DNA from: Lewinella sp. LCG006
GTDB lineage: Bacteria > Bacteroidota > Bacteroidia > Chitinophagales > Saprospiraceae
Assembly (NCBI RefSeq): GCF_040784935.1
Contig: NZ_CP160680.1
Location: 1,541,501 to 1,605,500 of the forward strand
Reading direction: 5' to 3'
Length of the DNA: 64,000 nucleotides
Shown here piece after piece: positions 37,501 to 47,326 of this stretch (its first letter is position 1; every line of letters begins with the position of its first letter). A program made the position numbers and the translations under genes. A model generated the notes under the pieces. That model did no database searches and was not told where the DNA came from. It saw only the letters and a program-made list of their open reading frames with translations.

Positions 37501-38466
37501 ATGCCTGCCACGACACTTCTACATGTACCAACTGCTGAAGATATTCGCGAGAGTCATCGCTTGATTCAGCCTCTCATCCATCGAACGCCCATCATGACTT
37601 CCGAGGCCATCAACGAAATGACAGGGGCGGATCTACACTTTAAGTGTGAAAATTTTCAAAAGATTGGTGCTTTCAAAATGCGCGGTGCGGCCAATGCGGC
37701 AAGCCGACTGACGCCATCCCAGCTTGAAAAAGGTTTGGCCACTCATTCCTCCGGCAACCACGCCCAGGCAGTAGCTCGTGCCGCCCAGGTAATGGGAATA
37801 CCCGCTTATATAGTGATGCCTAAAAATGCCCCTGCTGTGAAAGTTGCAGGGACCAAAGCTTATGGCGCCGAAGTTGTTTTTTGTGAAAGCACCCCAGAAG
37901 CACGCGAAGCCAAGCTAGCCGAAGTTGTAGCACGTACGGGGGCTTATTTTATCCATCCTTTTGATGACTACAATGTAGTAGCGGGTCAAGCTACGGCAGC
38001 CAAAGAATTGCTCGAAGACGCCAACACGTCCTTCGATATCCTCATGGCCCCAGTGGGCGGTGGAGGGTTACTTAGTGGCACAGCCCTTACTGCTCACTAT
38101 TTTGCCCCTACTACGCAGGTAATTGCGGGCGAACCTTTTGAAGTCGACGATGCTTATCGGTCTTTCCATAGTGGAAAAATTGAACGCAATGCGACTACCA
38201 ATACCGTTGCTGATGGCTTGCGTACTCCGCTCAGTGAAAAAACTTTTTCCATCATCAGAGAACACGTCACCGACATTCTTAGGGTAGACGAAGCAGCCAT
38301 CATTCATGCCATGCGCCAAGTTTGGGAGCGCATGAAAATCATCATCGAACCCAGTTGCGCAGTGCCTTTGGCCGCCGTGTTTTCTTATCCAGAAACATTC
38401 AAAGGCAAAAAAATAGGCATTATCCTTACTGGGGGTAATGTAGATATAGAGAACTTGCCTTTTTGA
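37501..38466 (+). CDS. PLP-dependent threonine dehydratase/serine racemase family enzyme
   Basis: The product is 321 residues, the size of the short, catabolic type with no ACT regulatory tail. The PLP lysine is K59 in FQKIGAFKMRGA; SSGNHAQ and the phosphate-binding GGGGLLSG follow. Family enzymes deaminate L-threonine or L-serine, racemise serine or split 3-hydroxyaspartate; the exact substrate cannot be read from sequence. It lies downstream of secreted-protein genes with a separating inverted repeat, so it is probably transcribed by itself or with the next small gene. Confidence 0.9.
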   Translation: MPATTLLHVPTAEDIRESHRLIQPLIHRTPIMTSEAINEMTGADLHFKCENFQKIGAFKMRGAANAASRLTPSQLEKGLATHSSGNHAQAVARAAQVMGIPAYIVMPKNAPAVKVAGTKAYGAEVVFCESTPEAREAKLAEVVARTGAYFIHPFDDYNVVAGQATAAKELLEDANTSFDILMAPVGGGGLLSGTALTAHYFAPTTQVIAGEPFEVDDAYRSFHSGKIERNATTNTVADGLRTPLSEKTFSIIREHVTDILRVDEAAIIHAMRQVWERMKIIIEPSCAVPLAAVFSYPETFKGKKIGIILTGGNVDIENLPF

Positions 38467-38514
38467 AAAAATCAATAGATAAACTTTAACCTCTTCCTAA
38501 CAAGCCGAATAGCG

Positions 38515-38522
38515 TATCTTTG
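38515..38522 (+). promoter_or_regulatory. Possible -7 box for the small exported protein
   Basis: TATCTTTG matches TAnnTTTG 29 bases before the ATG at 38551. The -33 region is unclear. Confidence 0.35.
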
Positions 38523-38550
38523 CGTTATATAGTAGATCAAAAACATAATC

Positions 38551-38991
38551 ATGCGTATTCTTTGCATAGTTTTACTTTCTGCCCTTACCCTTGGTGCCGT
38601 TTACGGCCAGACAACTACAGAGAACATTTGGCAATCATTGGCCAAAATCACCTACACCAAACAGTACGATGAGCTCCTGGGATTCAAGGTGGATGTCCCT
38701 GTCTTTAGTGAAGAAGTGAAAGCTTTGGCAGGAAAAGAAGTGGAAATCAAGGGTTACATCATTCCGGTGGAAGGCTACAAAAGCCATACGGAATTCATTT
38801 TTTCCGCATTTCCTTACAACATGTGTTTCTTCTGTGGCGGCGCCGGACCAGAAACAGTCATGGAAGTCTACGCCAGTGAACCCATTCAATACAAAACCGA
38901 GGCCATCAAGATCAAAGGTACCCTGGAGTTGAATGATTCAGACATCAACCAATTGATGTACGTCCTGAAAAATGCACGGCTAGTAAAATAG
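38551..38991 (+). CDS. Small exported protein, possibly OB-fold (DUF3299-like)
   Basis: The product is 146 residues with a signal peptide (LGAVYGQ). The mature part has KEVEIKGYIIPVEGY, EFIFSAFPYNMCFFCGGAGP (C92 and C95) and TEAIKIKGTLEL. A strand pattern of I-K-G-Y followed by a CxxC-like turn and I-K-G-T-L resembles DUF3299-type OB folds, where the Cys pair may bind metal. This is tentative. It ends ten bases before the convergent response-regulator gene. Confidence 0.8.
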   Translation: MRILCIVLLSALTLGAVYGQTTTENIWQSLAKITYTKQYDELLGFKVDVPVFSEEVKALAGKEVEIKGYIIPVEGYKSHTEFIFSAFPYNMCFFCGGAGPETVMEVYASEPIQYKTEAIKIKGTLELNDSDINQLMYVLKNARLVK

Positions 38992-39001
38992 GCTTTTTCT
39001 G

Positions 39002-39682
39002 CTATACCTGAAAACAAAACCCCACACCGTGGATGTTTTCGACCTTGATTTGCTCGTCTTCTTTCAGGTACTTGCGTAAACGAGATATAAAGACATCCAG
39101 GCTACGCCCCAGGAAGTAATCATTTTCCCCCCAAACGGCTTCGAGGATATCAGACCGTTTGATGACCTGATTTTTATTTTCAATAAGGTATTTCAAAAGA
39201 TCGGCTTCCTTCTGCGTAAGCCGGCGGATATCCTCGTTGATCTTCAACTCCAGGTTGGGATAATTAAACAGGTATTTGCCAAGGGTATATTCACTGGGAG
39301 ATGGAAGGGCCACACTACGCGAGCGTCGCAAAAAGACTTCAATTTTTAAAATCAGCTCTTCGATGCTAAACGGCTTGGTGATATAATCATCGGCTCCAAG
39401 CCGTAAGCCGTGCAAACGATCTTCTTTGAGTGATTTGGCAGTAAGGAAAAGGATCGGCACCTCCGTATTTTGTTTGCGAATTTCTTTAGCCAACGTAAAA
39501 CCATCCGTTTCCGGCAGCATTACATCCAGCAAACAAAGGTCATAATCCTGGCGATCAATAGCCACTTTTGCACTGGTACCATCGGGGCAATGGGTCACCT
39601 GATAACCTTGCAATTCAAGATGGTCACGGGTAACGAAACTGAGGCTTTCGTCGTCTTCAACGTAAAGAAGGTGGGCACGCAT
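39002..39682 (-). CDS. OmpR-family response regulator (RprY-like)
   Basis: The product is 226 residues. The receiver domain has the acidic pair E9/D10, D53 as phosphoacceptor (CLLDVMLP), and YITKPF for the switch lysine. A winged-helix DNA-binding domain fills the C-terminal half (RRLTQKEADLLKYLIENKNQV, ending GVGFCFQV). It lies 15 bases after the histidine kinase gene in the same direction, so the two form a classic pair. The general appearance resembles Bacteroides RprY; the targets are unknown. Confidence 0.93.
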   Translation of the reverse strand: MRAHLLYVEDDESLSFVTRDHLELQGYQVTHCPDGTSAKVAIDRQDYDLCLLDVMLPETDGFTLAKEIRKQNTEVPILFLTAKSLKEDRLHGLRLGADDYITKPFSIEELILKIEVFLRRSRSVALPSPSEYTLGKYLFNYPNLELKINEDIRRLTQKEADLLKYLIENKNQVIKRSDILEAVWGENDYFLGRSLDVFISRLRKYLKEDEQIKVENIHGVGFCFQV

Positions 39683-39697
39683 AGGCTTCGATTTGGT

Positions 39698-41002
39698 TTA
39701 TTGGGCTACCGCCTGCTGGCGAATTTTCAGGGCTTGTCCAAAGTTGATTTTCACGGTTGTTCCCTGGCCTACATCGCTCTCCAACTGTATGCTCCAACCG
39801 TGGGCCTGGCATATTCTCCGCACATAGTACAATCCAAGGCCAAACCCTTTAACGTTGTGGACATTGCCCGTAGGTATACGATAAAATTTATCAAAGATTC
39901 GCCCCTGATAAGCGGGCGAGATTCCGATACCATTGTCTTGAATAGAAAGCTGGATCATGTTTTTCTCCTTCGCCACTCGAACACTGATTTGTGGGTTTTC
40001 CTGACAGTATTTTATCGCATTATCCAGCAGACTATAAAGGATATTCGTCAGATGCAGGCGATCAGCCATAATGAACACTCCACTTACCGCTTCCAGGTCG
40101 GTTGACAATTCCCCCCCTTGCTCTTCGAGCCGCATCCTCGTACTGGAAAGCAGGGCATCCAAGATTTCCTGCAGCTCTACTTTTTCCTTCTTTAACTCAA
40201 GGTTTCCTTTTTCTACACTTGCTAATTGGAGTACTTTCTCCACCTGTTTGTTCAAGCGCTGATTTTGCTCCTGAATGATTGTCGCATAACGATGCAGACG
40301 TGCATCCGCCTTCACGCGTTCGTCATTGAGGAAAACACCAGCGGCAATTTTTATCGTTGACAATGGCGTCTTGAACTCATGGGTCATGTTATTGATAAAG
40401 TCCTTCTGCATTTCAGAAAGCCTTTTTTGACGTAAAATAACCCACATGGCGTAAGCGAAAAAGAGGATAGTGATGAGTAAAATTGCCGATAAGAACAGGA
40501 TCAACTGCATCTTATCAAAAAGGAAGCCGGTACGCCCCGGAAACTTCACCCCAAAATAATAGGTGAATTCTTTGTCCTTGGGCAAGTCTCCTAAGTCTAG
40601 ATTTTTGATTTCGCCTTCAGGCGTATAACTGCAGTAGCCACCATAGACCATCTCATCGGTATGGCAATCAAAAACAGCGTATTCAAAATCTACGTTAAGC
40701 GTTCGTTCTTCAAGCTCGCTTTGCAGAAGATACTCCAGTAGCTTTGCGTCAATTTCGACCGCCATATTAACGATCCAATAATTGGTAGTACGTTGCTTTA
40801 CGACATCCCTGGAGGGAAGTTCGGCATCGTTGATGTCGGCAAGCTTATTGGCTACTCGGTAAAGTGCCAAATTGACTTTTTTGTTGAACTCTTCCTCGTT
40901 CAGGTCCCAGGTGGTCATGACCCAATAGGATTGGATACCGATAATCCCTACCAGGGCTACCGCCCCAAGAATGACGACCCAACGAATAACCGCATTTTGC
41001 AT
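39698..41002 (-). CDS. Sensor histidine kinase (RprX-like)
   Basis: The product is 434 residues. Membrane helices are at about 8-27 and 166-190, with a ~140-residue external sensor domain between them that carries two Cys (FDCHTDEMVYGGYC). There is no HAMP domain. The phosphoacceptor is H208 in MTHEFKTPLS. The ATPase part has LDNAIKYC (N box), DNGIGI (G1), FDKFYRI (F) and GFGLGLYYV (G2). It autophosphorylates and passes the phosphate to the next gene's product. The external signal is unknown. Confidence 0.93.
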   Translation of the reverse strand: MQNAVIRWVVILGAVALVGIIGIQSYWVMTTWDLNEEEFNKKVNLALYRVANKLADINDAELPSRDVVKQRTTNYWIVNMAVEIDAKLLEYLLQSELEERTLNVDFEYAVFDCHTDEMVYGGYCSYTPEGEIKNLDLGDLPKDKEFTYYFGVKFPGRTGFLFDKMQLILFLSAILLITILFFAYAMWVILRQKRLSEMQKDFINNMTHEFKTPLSTIKIAAGVFLNDERVKADARLHRYATIIQEQNQRLNKQVEKVLQLASVEKGNLELKKEKVELQEILDALLSSTRMRLEEQGGELSTDLEAVSGVFIMADRLHLTNILYSLLDNAIKYCQENPQISVRVAKEKNMIQLSIQDNGIGISPAYQGRIFDKFYRIPTGNVHNVKGFGLGLYYVRRICQAHGWSIQLESDVGQGTTVKINFGQALKIRQQAVAQ

Positions 41003-41109
41003 AAGGAGGTATTTTCCCTAATCTACTAGCTACTTAAAAATGCTTAGGAAGCACTAAGATCGTAGTTTTCATTGCCTTTATTCAGGCTTACCGATCGCTT
41101 AACAGGCTA

Positions 41110-42378
41110 TTAACAAGGGTTTTCTACCGGGACAAACTTGGAAGTCAGTACCGTGAAATCATCAGGATAACCCTCATTACCCTTGAAGGCATTGAGGGCT
41201 TGCTGAAGCTCATGGTTGAATTCTACTACCGAAAGGTGATGGTGGTTTTCTACAAATGCCTTCAACATCAAATCATCAAAATAGTCGCCTTTGGCATTTT
41301 GAATGTCTATGAGGCCATCGGTATAAGTAAGAATCAAGGAAGGCTGCGTCAATTTCACCTCCCCTACAGTTATTTCGGGCAACGCTTGAAAAGACCCCAA
41401 TATCGTACAACCATCTTTCAGCAATAAGGTCTGGTCTTTGCTGGCTAAAATAGGAGGATTGTGCCCCGCATTGATGTACCGCAACACGTTGGTATAACGA
41501 TCAAACTCCGCCACAAAAAAGGTAATAAACCGCTCTCCACCAGTGATTCGATTCACGGAAGTATTAAGGTCTATGATAAACTCCTTAAGTGGCGTCCGTT
41601 TATTGATGAGTGTATTAAAATTGGCCTGAAAATTGGCCATCAACAATGCTGCTGCTACTCCTTTGCCGGAGATATCGCCAATACAAAAAGCCAGTTTGCC
41701 ATCGGGGAATTCCAGATAATCGTAATAGTCACCACCTACCCCAAAATGAGGCTTGTAGATACTGGCCATTTCGTAGCAATCCTTCATGGGTAAGCTAGCC
41801 GGAATAAGCATGCGTTGCATCTCACCCGCCAGTTCCATCTCTCGTCGCAGGCGTTCTTGCTCTAATTGTCGCTTAAACAATCGTTTGTTTTCGATAGCTA
41901 CCGCAACGATATTGGTAATCGTGGTAATGAATTGTACTTTTTCGTACATATCATCATCGTCATCAAACCCTCCGATGAAAACGTAGGCAATAGGCTGCTT
42001 TTTGTGGAGAACAGGAATAACCAGCTCAAAAGCAGAAAGAAACAAATGATCTTTAGCATCAAGATTAACGAGTTCACGAAAGTTGGCTAACTCGGAACCA
42101 ATATTGTACTTCTGCTGGGCTTTTGTCAAGCCAGTTTGTGCTGTACACACCCAATTGGTCTCCTTTTCGCCGTGAACATAAAGTGCCATTTTCTTAATCC
42201 CTAGCTCAAAAGTCAGGAAGGAATGGTACATTGCGAAAAGTTCCGCAGCTGGAAAGTTATTATTGATCGCCTGGGTAAGCGTCAATAATCGGTTGACCTG
42301 TAATTGTCGCAAATGAAGCTCATGCTCCAGTTGTTCAATTTTGGAAAACTGCTTGGCCATGTTTGCAAAGTCAGCCAT
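41110..42378 (-). CDS. GAF-SpoIIE (PP2C-type) protein phosphatase
   Basis: The product is 422 residues. A short coiled-coil start (~8-30) is followed by a GAF-like domain (~35-180) and a SpoIIE phosphatase domain (~195-415). Metal-binding signatures are VGGDYYDY, FCIGDISGKGVAAALLMA, NAGHNPP and TDGLIDIQNAKGD. Such proteins dephosphorylate anti-sigma-factor antagonists in partner-switching stress pathways. No anti-sigma factor or antagonist gene is adjacent. It starts head to head with the alpha/beta hydrolase gene. Confidence 0.92.
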   Translation of the reverse strand: MADFANMAKQFSKIEQLEHELHLRQLQVNRLLTLTQAINNNFPAAELFAMYHSFLTFELGIKKMALYVHGEKETNWVCTAQTGLTKAQQKYNIGSELANFRELVNLDAKDHLFLSAFELVIPVLHKKQPIAYVFIGGFDDDDDMYEKVQFITTITNIVAVAIENKRLFKRQLEQERLRREMELAGEMQRMLIPASLPMKDCYEMASIYKPHFGVGGDYYDYLEFPDGKLAFCIGDISGKGVAAALLMANFQANFNTLINKRTPLKEFIIDLNTSVNRITGGERFITFFVAEFDRYTNVLRYINAGHNPPILASKDQTLLLKDGCTILGSFQALPEITVGEVKLTQPSLILTYTDGLIDIQNAKGDYFDDLMLKAFVENHHHLSVVEFNHELQQALNAFKGNEGYPDDFTVLTSKFVPVENPC

Positions 42379-42575
42379 AGAATGTACTAGCTCAGTAATT
42401 TATTTTTGTTCTCTCTCAAAGATACTAAAAGCTTGCAAAAACCACCGGCCAAAACAAGTTGCCAACTACGGTTTTGTAAACGCTAGCTATCGTAAAATAA
42501 AAGTCCAAGAATAGAGACATATTTTGGAAAGGGAAGCGAAGGAAGTTATTTTTGCGTAAGTACAGGAAAGCACAA

Positions 42576-43373
42576 ATGAAAACACTTACATTCCGTGGAG
42601 CTAAGCTCGCCTATGACATAGAAGGCAAAGGATTCCCCGTCGTCCTACTACATGGCTTCTGTGCCGATAGCCGCTTGTGGGAAGATTTCAAACAGGATCT
42701 GCTAGAGGAACATTATCGGGTAGTAACCATCGATTTGCCTGGTTTTGGTGACTCAGGGGTTGTGTCCAATGTGTCGATAGAGATCTATGCCGAAGCAGTG
42801 CTGGCTGTTTTAGAAGAGAAAAAACTGTCAGAGGTTATTGTCATTGGCCATTCCATGGGCGGATATACGGCACTTGCCTTGGCAGCTCTGGCCCCTGAAC
42901 GTTTAAAAGGAATCGGTTTATTTCATTCTCATCCTTACGCCGATACGGAAGAAAAGAAAGAAGCACGCCACAACCAGATATCCTTTATCAACCGGCACGG
43001 TCATCAACTTTACGTCAAACAGCTGGTCCCCAAATTATTTCCACCAACCTACGCACAAACCAATCCTTTTGATCTAGACAAAATCATACATCGGGCAGCG
43101 CGCTACCCAGCAGAAGGCATTATTGAAGGATTGAAAGCGATGGCTAACCGCCCCAACTACGCCGAAACATTAAGCACTTTCCCCAAACCCGTCTTATTTA
43201 TCATAGGAGAAGAAGACGAAGCCGTTCCTACAGAGGCGAGCCAGCAACAGCTAGCCTTGCCAGCCCGAGCGAATATTCACGTATTAGAAAAAGTAGGCCA
43301 CATGGGTATGATTGAAACCCGCCGTAAGACACAGCTCATGGTCAGGCAGTTTGTGACTTACTGTTTGAGCTAA
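42576..43373 (+). CDS. Alpha/beta hydrolase
   Basis: From the ATG at 42576 (MKTLTFRGAKL) the product is 265 residues. The catalytic triad is visible: S93 in the nucleophile elbow GHSMGG, D214 in IGEEDEAVP and H242 in VGHMGMIE. The oxyanion-hole motif HGF is at residues 26-28. The fold is complete, but the substrate cannot be told; esters, lactones or similar. No signal peptide. A terminator follows at 43380-43401. Confidence 0.92.
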   Translation: MKTLTFRGAKLAYDIEGKGFPVVLLHGFCADSRLWEDFKQDLLEEHYRVVTIDLPGFGDSGVVSNVSIEIYAEAVLAVLEEKKLSEVIVIGHSMGGYTALALAALAPERLKGIGLFHSHPYADTEEKKEARHNQISFINRHGHQLYVKQLVPKLFPPTYAQTNPFDLDKIIHRAARYPAEGIIEGLKAMANRPNYAETLSTFPKPVLFIIGEEDEAVPTEASQQQLALPARANIHVLEKVGHMGMIETRRKTQLMVRQFVTYCLS

Positions 43374-43379
43374 AAAACT

Positions 43380-43401
43380 AGAGCTGCCCGGGAGCAGCTC
43401 T
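43380..43401 (+). terminator. Terminator-like hairpin after the hydrolase gene
   Basis: Perfect 8-bp stem AGAGCTGC/GCAGCTCT with a 6-base loop. It sits between convergent genes. The T-tract is weak (TAATTC), so activity is uncertain. Confidence 0.6.
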
Positions 43402-43427
43402 AATTCATGTCTAGCAGAATTGTATTT

Positions 43428-44081
43428 TTAGGCTGATTTGCGCTGATCTTGGTGCACTATCATTTCCTGCTCATTGAGTGCTTCAAAACGGTAACCTTGT
43501 TCCGCAAAATAAGCCAATGCTTTGGGCAATGCGTAACGCAGCTTTTCTTCCGCCTTGAGGCTATCGTGGAAAACGACAATAGAACCTGGTTCTACATTAC
43601 GGGTAACGTTTAAGAGGCATTGTTCTTCCGTGATATTTGGATCAAAATCGCCACTCAAAACATCCCACATCACAATCCGGTAATGGCGCAGTAGAAACTG
43701 GGTCTGACGTGGACGCAGCTTTCCGTAGGGAGGGCGGAAAAGAACCGTTTTAGTCAGGTTAGCACAGTGACGAATATTGTGAAAGTAAGGAAGGTTATCC
43801 GAACTCCACCCATTGAGGTGATTGAAAGTATGGTTGCCAATGGAGTGTCCACCAGCTCTTACTTGTTCGAATACTTCGGGGTGTTTCTCAATGTTGTTAC
43901 CAACACAGAAGAATGTTGCTTTGGCATTGTATTGTGCCAATTGTTCTAACACCCACGGCGTCACGCCGGGGATAGGGCCGTCGTCGAACGTCAGGTAAAC
44001 AACCTTGTCTTCAGATGGGATTTTCCAGGTAAAATTTGGGAAGAGTTCCTGGATAAATTTGGGGGTTTTAATTAAATACAT
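43428..44081 (-). CDS. Polysaccharide deacetylase (NodB family)
   Basis: The product is 217 residues. NodB motifs are seen in order: TFDDGP (about 31-36, catalytic base and metal), HSIGNHTFNH (metal-binding His residues), RPPYGK and the late W-D-V-L-S-G-D-F-D. There is no signal peptide, although the N-terminus is mildly hydrophobic. These enzymes remove acetyl groups from chitin-like or peptidoglycan sugars; the substrate is not known here. Convergent with the hydrolase gene. Confidence 0.92.
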   Translation of the reverse strand: MYLIKTPKFIQELFPNFTWKIPSEDKVVYLTFDDGPIPGVTPWVLEQLAQYNAKATFFCVGNNIEKHPEVFEQVRAGGHSIGNHTFNHLNGWSSDNLPYFHNIRHCANLTKTVLFRPPYGKLRPRQTQFLLRHYRIVMWDVLSGDFDPNITEEQCLLNVTRNVEPGSIVVFHDSLKAEEKLRYALPKALAYFAEQGYRFEALNEQEMIVHQDQRKSA

Positions 44082-44481
44082 AAGCGTCGCAATTGAAATA
44101 GTTCAGGGATAATATAATCGTTTAGGCTGTTGCACTTAACAATGCGCAACAAAATCAACATGTTCATTTTCGTACTAACAACCAGGGGAGATGGGCAACG
44201 ATGGGAAAATCGGGGAGAATTTCTTGCTGCCGCCCTAAATCATTACTTTTGCCGCTGTAATGGTAAAAGTGAAGACAATTTTGTGGAGGGGGAGGTTCCA
44301 AAAAATCGGCATTCTTCCCTTAATACCAAATTTCTTTAGTAAAAGTTTCCGAAGAAACGTATAAGAGGCTTGTTTTGCTGCCTTTACCCGGAACTTTTTT
44401 AAAGATTTTTCAACTTTTTTGAAAATATATTTGTGTTGATGACAAAAACTGTCAAAACACCCAAAAAATAAAGCTGTACCA
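44082..44481. other. Intergenic region upstream of gltX
   Basis: This 400-base region separates the divergent deacetylase gene and gltX. It is AT-rich near gltX. A 69-codon open frame at 44130-44339 has no family features and is not called. Confidence 0.5.
44426..44433 (+). promoter_or_regulatory. Possible -7 box for gltX
   Basis: TATATTTG matches TAnnTTTG, 49 bases before the gltX ATG. The -33 region is a T-rich tract with no clean TTTG at the usual spacing. Confidence 0.35.
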
Positions 44482-46020
44482 ATGAGTAATGTTCGTGTAA
44501 GATTTGCGCCAAGCCCTACGGGTGCGCTGCATATTGGTGGTGTCAGAACTGCTTTGTACAACCACCTTCTGGCTCGCCAAATGGGCGGTACCTTTATCCT
44601 CAGAATTGAAGATACAGACCAGACGCGCTACGTGCCCGGAGCTGAAGATTACATCAAAGAGGCACTGGCCTGGTGTGGTCTCACCCTTGATGAAGGCCCC
44701 GAACAAGGTGGCGATTATGGCCCCTACCGCCAATCGGATCGAAAAGCAATCTATCAAGAGCACGCTCAACAACTTATTGCCAACGGTAAGGCCTACTACG
44801 CATTCGACACGCCCGAAGAGCTGGATGCTCGCCGGGAAACGGAAAAAGAAGCGGGCAATCACAATTTCCGCTACGATGCCAGCACGCGTGGCAGTATGCG
44901 CAACAGTGAATCGCTCACTAGTGCCCAAGTGGAACAATTGCTGGCCGACAAGACCCCATACACCATCCGTCTAAAGGTACCTGCTGACGAAATCGTCAAA
45001 ATCACCGACTTGGTTCGCGGTGAGGTACAATTCCAAAGCAAGGAACTCGATGATAAAATTCTGTTGAAAACCGACGGAATGCCTACTTATCACCTTGCCA
45101 ATATCGTCGACGATCATCTGATGAAAATCACCCACGTCATCAGAGGAGAAGAATGGCTGCCTAGCACAGCCCACCACGTTTTGTTGTACCGAGCCTTTGG
45201 CTGGGAAGCAACGATGCCTTCCTTTGCTCATCTACCCCTTATTCTAAAGCCTACAGGCAAAGGCAAACTGAGCAAGCGCGATGGGGTGGCCTTGGGTATT
45301 CCCGTCTTTCCATTGGCTTGGAACGGAGCAACCGAAGAGGAGTCATTTACCGGTTTTCGCGAATTTGGCTTCGACCCACGCGCCGTCGTCAACTTCATGG
45401 CCCTTTTGGGTTGGAATCCCGGCACCGAACAGGAACTATTTAGTCTGGACGAATTGGTAAACGCCTTTTCTATCGAAAAAATAGGAAAAGCTGGTGCTCG
45501 TTTTGATTTTGACAAAGCCAAGTGGTTCAACCAGCAATATATCATGCAATCCTCCGACGAGGAACTGGTAGCTATCGTCAAGCCTATACTCGCAGAAAAA
45601 GGGATCTCTAAAGACGATGCCTTCCTGACTGTCTTTGTACAACTGATGAAAGAACGGGTCGTCGTTTACAGCGACTTCTGGGACAATGGCTACTATTTTT
45701 TCACAGAGGTACAAGATTACGACGAAAAGAATAGCCGCAAGAAGTGGAAGCCAGAAAACCAAGGCTTATTTAACGAACTACGCGGGCAACTCAAAACCCT
45801 AGAGACCCCCGATGAAGCAACTGTAGAAGCTGCCGTAAAATCTTTTATGGAAGTTAATGAGCTTGGCTTTGGGGCAGTGCTACCTATTCTCCGTATAGGC
45901 GTTACTGGTACGATGCAGGGCCCTTCTATTTTTGCCGTTATGGCACTCCTCGGCATGGAGGAAGTAGATCGTCGCCTGGAGAAAGCCTTTACCGTCTTTA
46001 ATTCACTGAAAAACGGTTAA
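44482..46020 (+). CDS. gltX: Glutamyl-tRNA synthetase
   Basis: The product is 512 residues, within the family range. It is a class I aminoacyl-tRNA synthetase that charges tRNA-Glu. The HIGH-type motif is APSPTGALHIGG (residues 9-20), the KMSKS-type motif is KLSKRDG (~261-267), and FILRIEDTDQTR lies between them. The C-terminal part is the anticodon-binding region. A strong terminator follows. Whether it also charges tRNA-Gln depends on the presence of glnS or gatCAB elsewhere. Confidence 0.97.
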   Translation: MSNVRVRFAPSPTGALHIGGVRTALYNHLLARQMGGTFILRIEDTDQTRYVPGAEDYIKEALAWCGLTLDEGPEQGGDYGPYRQSDRKAIYQEHAQQLIANGKAYYAFDTPEELDARRETEKEAGNHNFRYDASTRGSMRNSESLTSAQVEQLLADKTPYTIRLKVPADEIVKITDLVRGEVQFQSKELDDKILLKTDGMPTYHLANIVDDHLMKITHVIRGEEWLPSTAHHVLLYRAFGWEATMPSFAHLPLILKPTGKGKLSKRDGVALGIPVFPLAWNGATEEESFTGFREFGFDPRAVVNFMALLGWNPGTEQELFSLDELVNAFSIEKIGKAGARFDFDKAKWFNQQYIMQSSDEELVAIVKPILAEKGISKDDAFLTVFVQLMKERVVVYSDFWDNGYYFFTEVQDYDEKNSRKKWKPENQGLFNELRGQLKTLETPDEATVEAAVKSFMEVNELGFGAVLPILRIGVTGTMQGPSIFAVMALLGMEEVDRRLEKAFTVFNSLKNG

Positions 46021-46043
46021 GTCACTTCATTTCGGAATAAACA

Positions 46044-46082
46044 AAAAGAAGCCGCAACTAAATGTTAGTTGCGGCTTCTTTT
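46044..46082. terminator. Bidirectional terminator between gltX and bshA
   Basis: Perfect 17-bp stem (46044-46060 with 46066-46082) around a 5-base loop. It has an A-run on the left and T-run on the right, so it can end both convergent genes. It overlaps the last two bases of bshA. Confidence 0.92.
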
Positions 46083-47223
46083 ATTCCACTGGATGCACTG
46101 CATTGCGCACCACTTCCTCGTAGTATGCTTCGTATTGAGGCAGGATAATATCAATATCAAACCGTTTGGCTTGAGCTAGTGCATTTGCCCGAAAACGAGC
46201 CAAGGTATCCTCATCCTTTAGGATCTCGATAGCAAAATTTGCCATTGCTTCCACATCCCCAAGATCGGCCAGGTAACCCGTTTCGCCATGGATGTTCACT
46301 TCAGGCAATCCTCCGACATTGGTAGACACTACCGGCACTTCACAAGCCATTGCTTCCAAGGCAGCCAGTCCAAAGCTTTCGCTGGCGGATGGCATCAAAA
46401 ACAAATCAGCGAGAGATAAAAGTTCTTCCACCGCATCTTGCTTGCCGAGGAAACGAATTTCATCACAAAGCTTAAGTTTTCGGCACAGCGTTTCCACATT
46501 GCGCCGTTCCGGGCCATCACCAATCAGGAGAAGTTTGCTAGGGATTTTTTGCTGCACTTTGGCAAAAATATGAATGACATCTTCCACCCTTTTCACCTTC
46601 CTGAAATTGCTGGTATGCACCAAAATACGTTCCCCCTCTGGAGCTATCGCTTTCTTGAAATGGTCTTTGTTGACCCTGCGGAAACGCTTAAAATCAATGA
46701 AATTGTAAATGACCTCAATTTCACGAGTGATATTGAAGGTATCAAAGGTTTGCTGGCGCAAGCTGTCAGAAACAGCCGTGACACCATCTGACTTATTAAT
46801 GGAGAAAGCCACCACGGGCGAAAAAGCTTTATTTGTTCCTACCAGGGTGATATCCGTCCCGTGCAAAGTGGTGATAACAGGAACATAACGCCCTTCCGTC
46901 AAAAGTATTTTTTTGGCCATGTACGCTACCGCCGCATGCGGAATAGCGTAGTGCACATGCAACAAATCCAGATTTTCATACTTTACCACATCCACCAATT
47001 TACTGGCTAATGCAGTATCGTAGGGCGTATATTCAAACAGCGGATAATCGTCGGTGCCTACTTCGTGATAGTAGACGTTTTCATAAAAATGTACCAACCG
47101 TGCTGGCGGACGATAAGTGATAAAATGAATTTCGTGCCCACGCTGAGCAAGCCCTAGCCCCAGTTCCGTAGCTAATACCCCACTGCCTCCGTATGTTGGA
47201 TAGCAAACGATGCCTATTTTCAT
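46081..47223 (-). CDS. bshA: N-acetyl-alpha-D-glucosaminyl L-malate synthase
   Basis: The product is 380 residues, a GT4 glycosyltransferase. The N-terminus MKIGIVCYPTYGGSGVLATE is diagnostic for BshA. Also present are GHEIHFITYRPP, the VHYAIPHAAVA segment and the GT4 nucleotide-sugar site SESFGLAALEAMACEVPVV. It joins UDP-GlcNAc and L-malate in the first step of bacillithiol synthesis. bshB and bshC are not in the window. Convergent with gltX. Confidence 0.96.
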   Translation of the reverse strand: MKIGIVCYPTYGGSGVLATELGLGLAQRGHEIHFITYRPPARLVHFYENVYYHEVGTDDYPLFEYTPYDTALASKLVDVVKYENLDLLHVHYAIPHAAVAYMAKKILLTEGRYVPVITTLHGTDITLVGTNKAFSPVVAFSINKSDGVTAVSDSLRQQTFDTFNITREIEVIYNFIDFKRFRRVNKDHFKKAIAPEGERILVHTSNFRKVKRVEDVIHIFAKVQQKIPSKLLLIGDGPERRNVETLCRKLKLCDEIRFLGKQDAVEELLSLADLFLMPSASESFGLAALEAMACEVPVVSTNVGGLPEVNIHGETGYLADLGDVEAMANFAIEILKDEDTLARFRANALAQAKRFDIDIILPQYEAYYEEVVRNAVHPVE

Positions 47224-47326
47224 TGATCTTTGATAGGTTCAATATTTATTAATAGCAAGATGGTGAAAATAGTTGTCTTTTGCCGCTACTTAGTTGGTAG
47301 ATGCCCTATTATCCGCAGTGAAAATG

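Noticed and set aside
44130-44339. 69-codon frame upstream of gltX
   Set aside because: No family or coding signal, and it overlaps the presumed promoter region of gltX.
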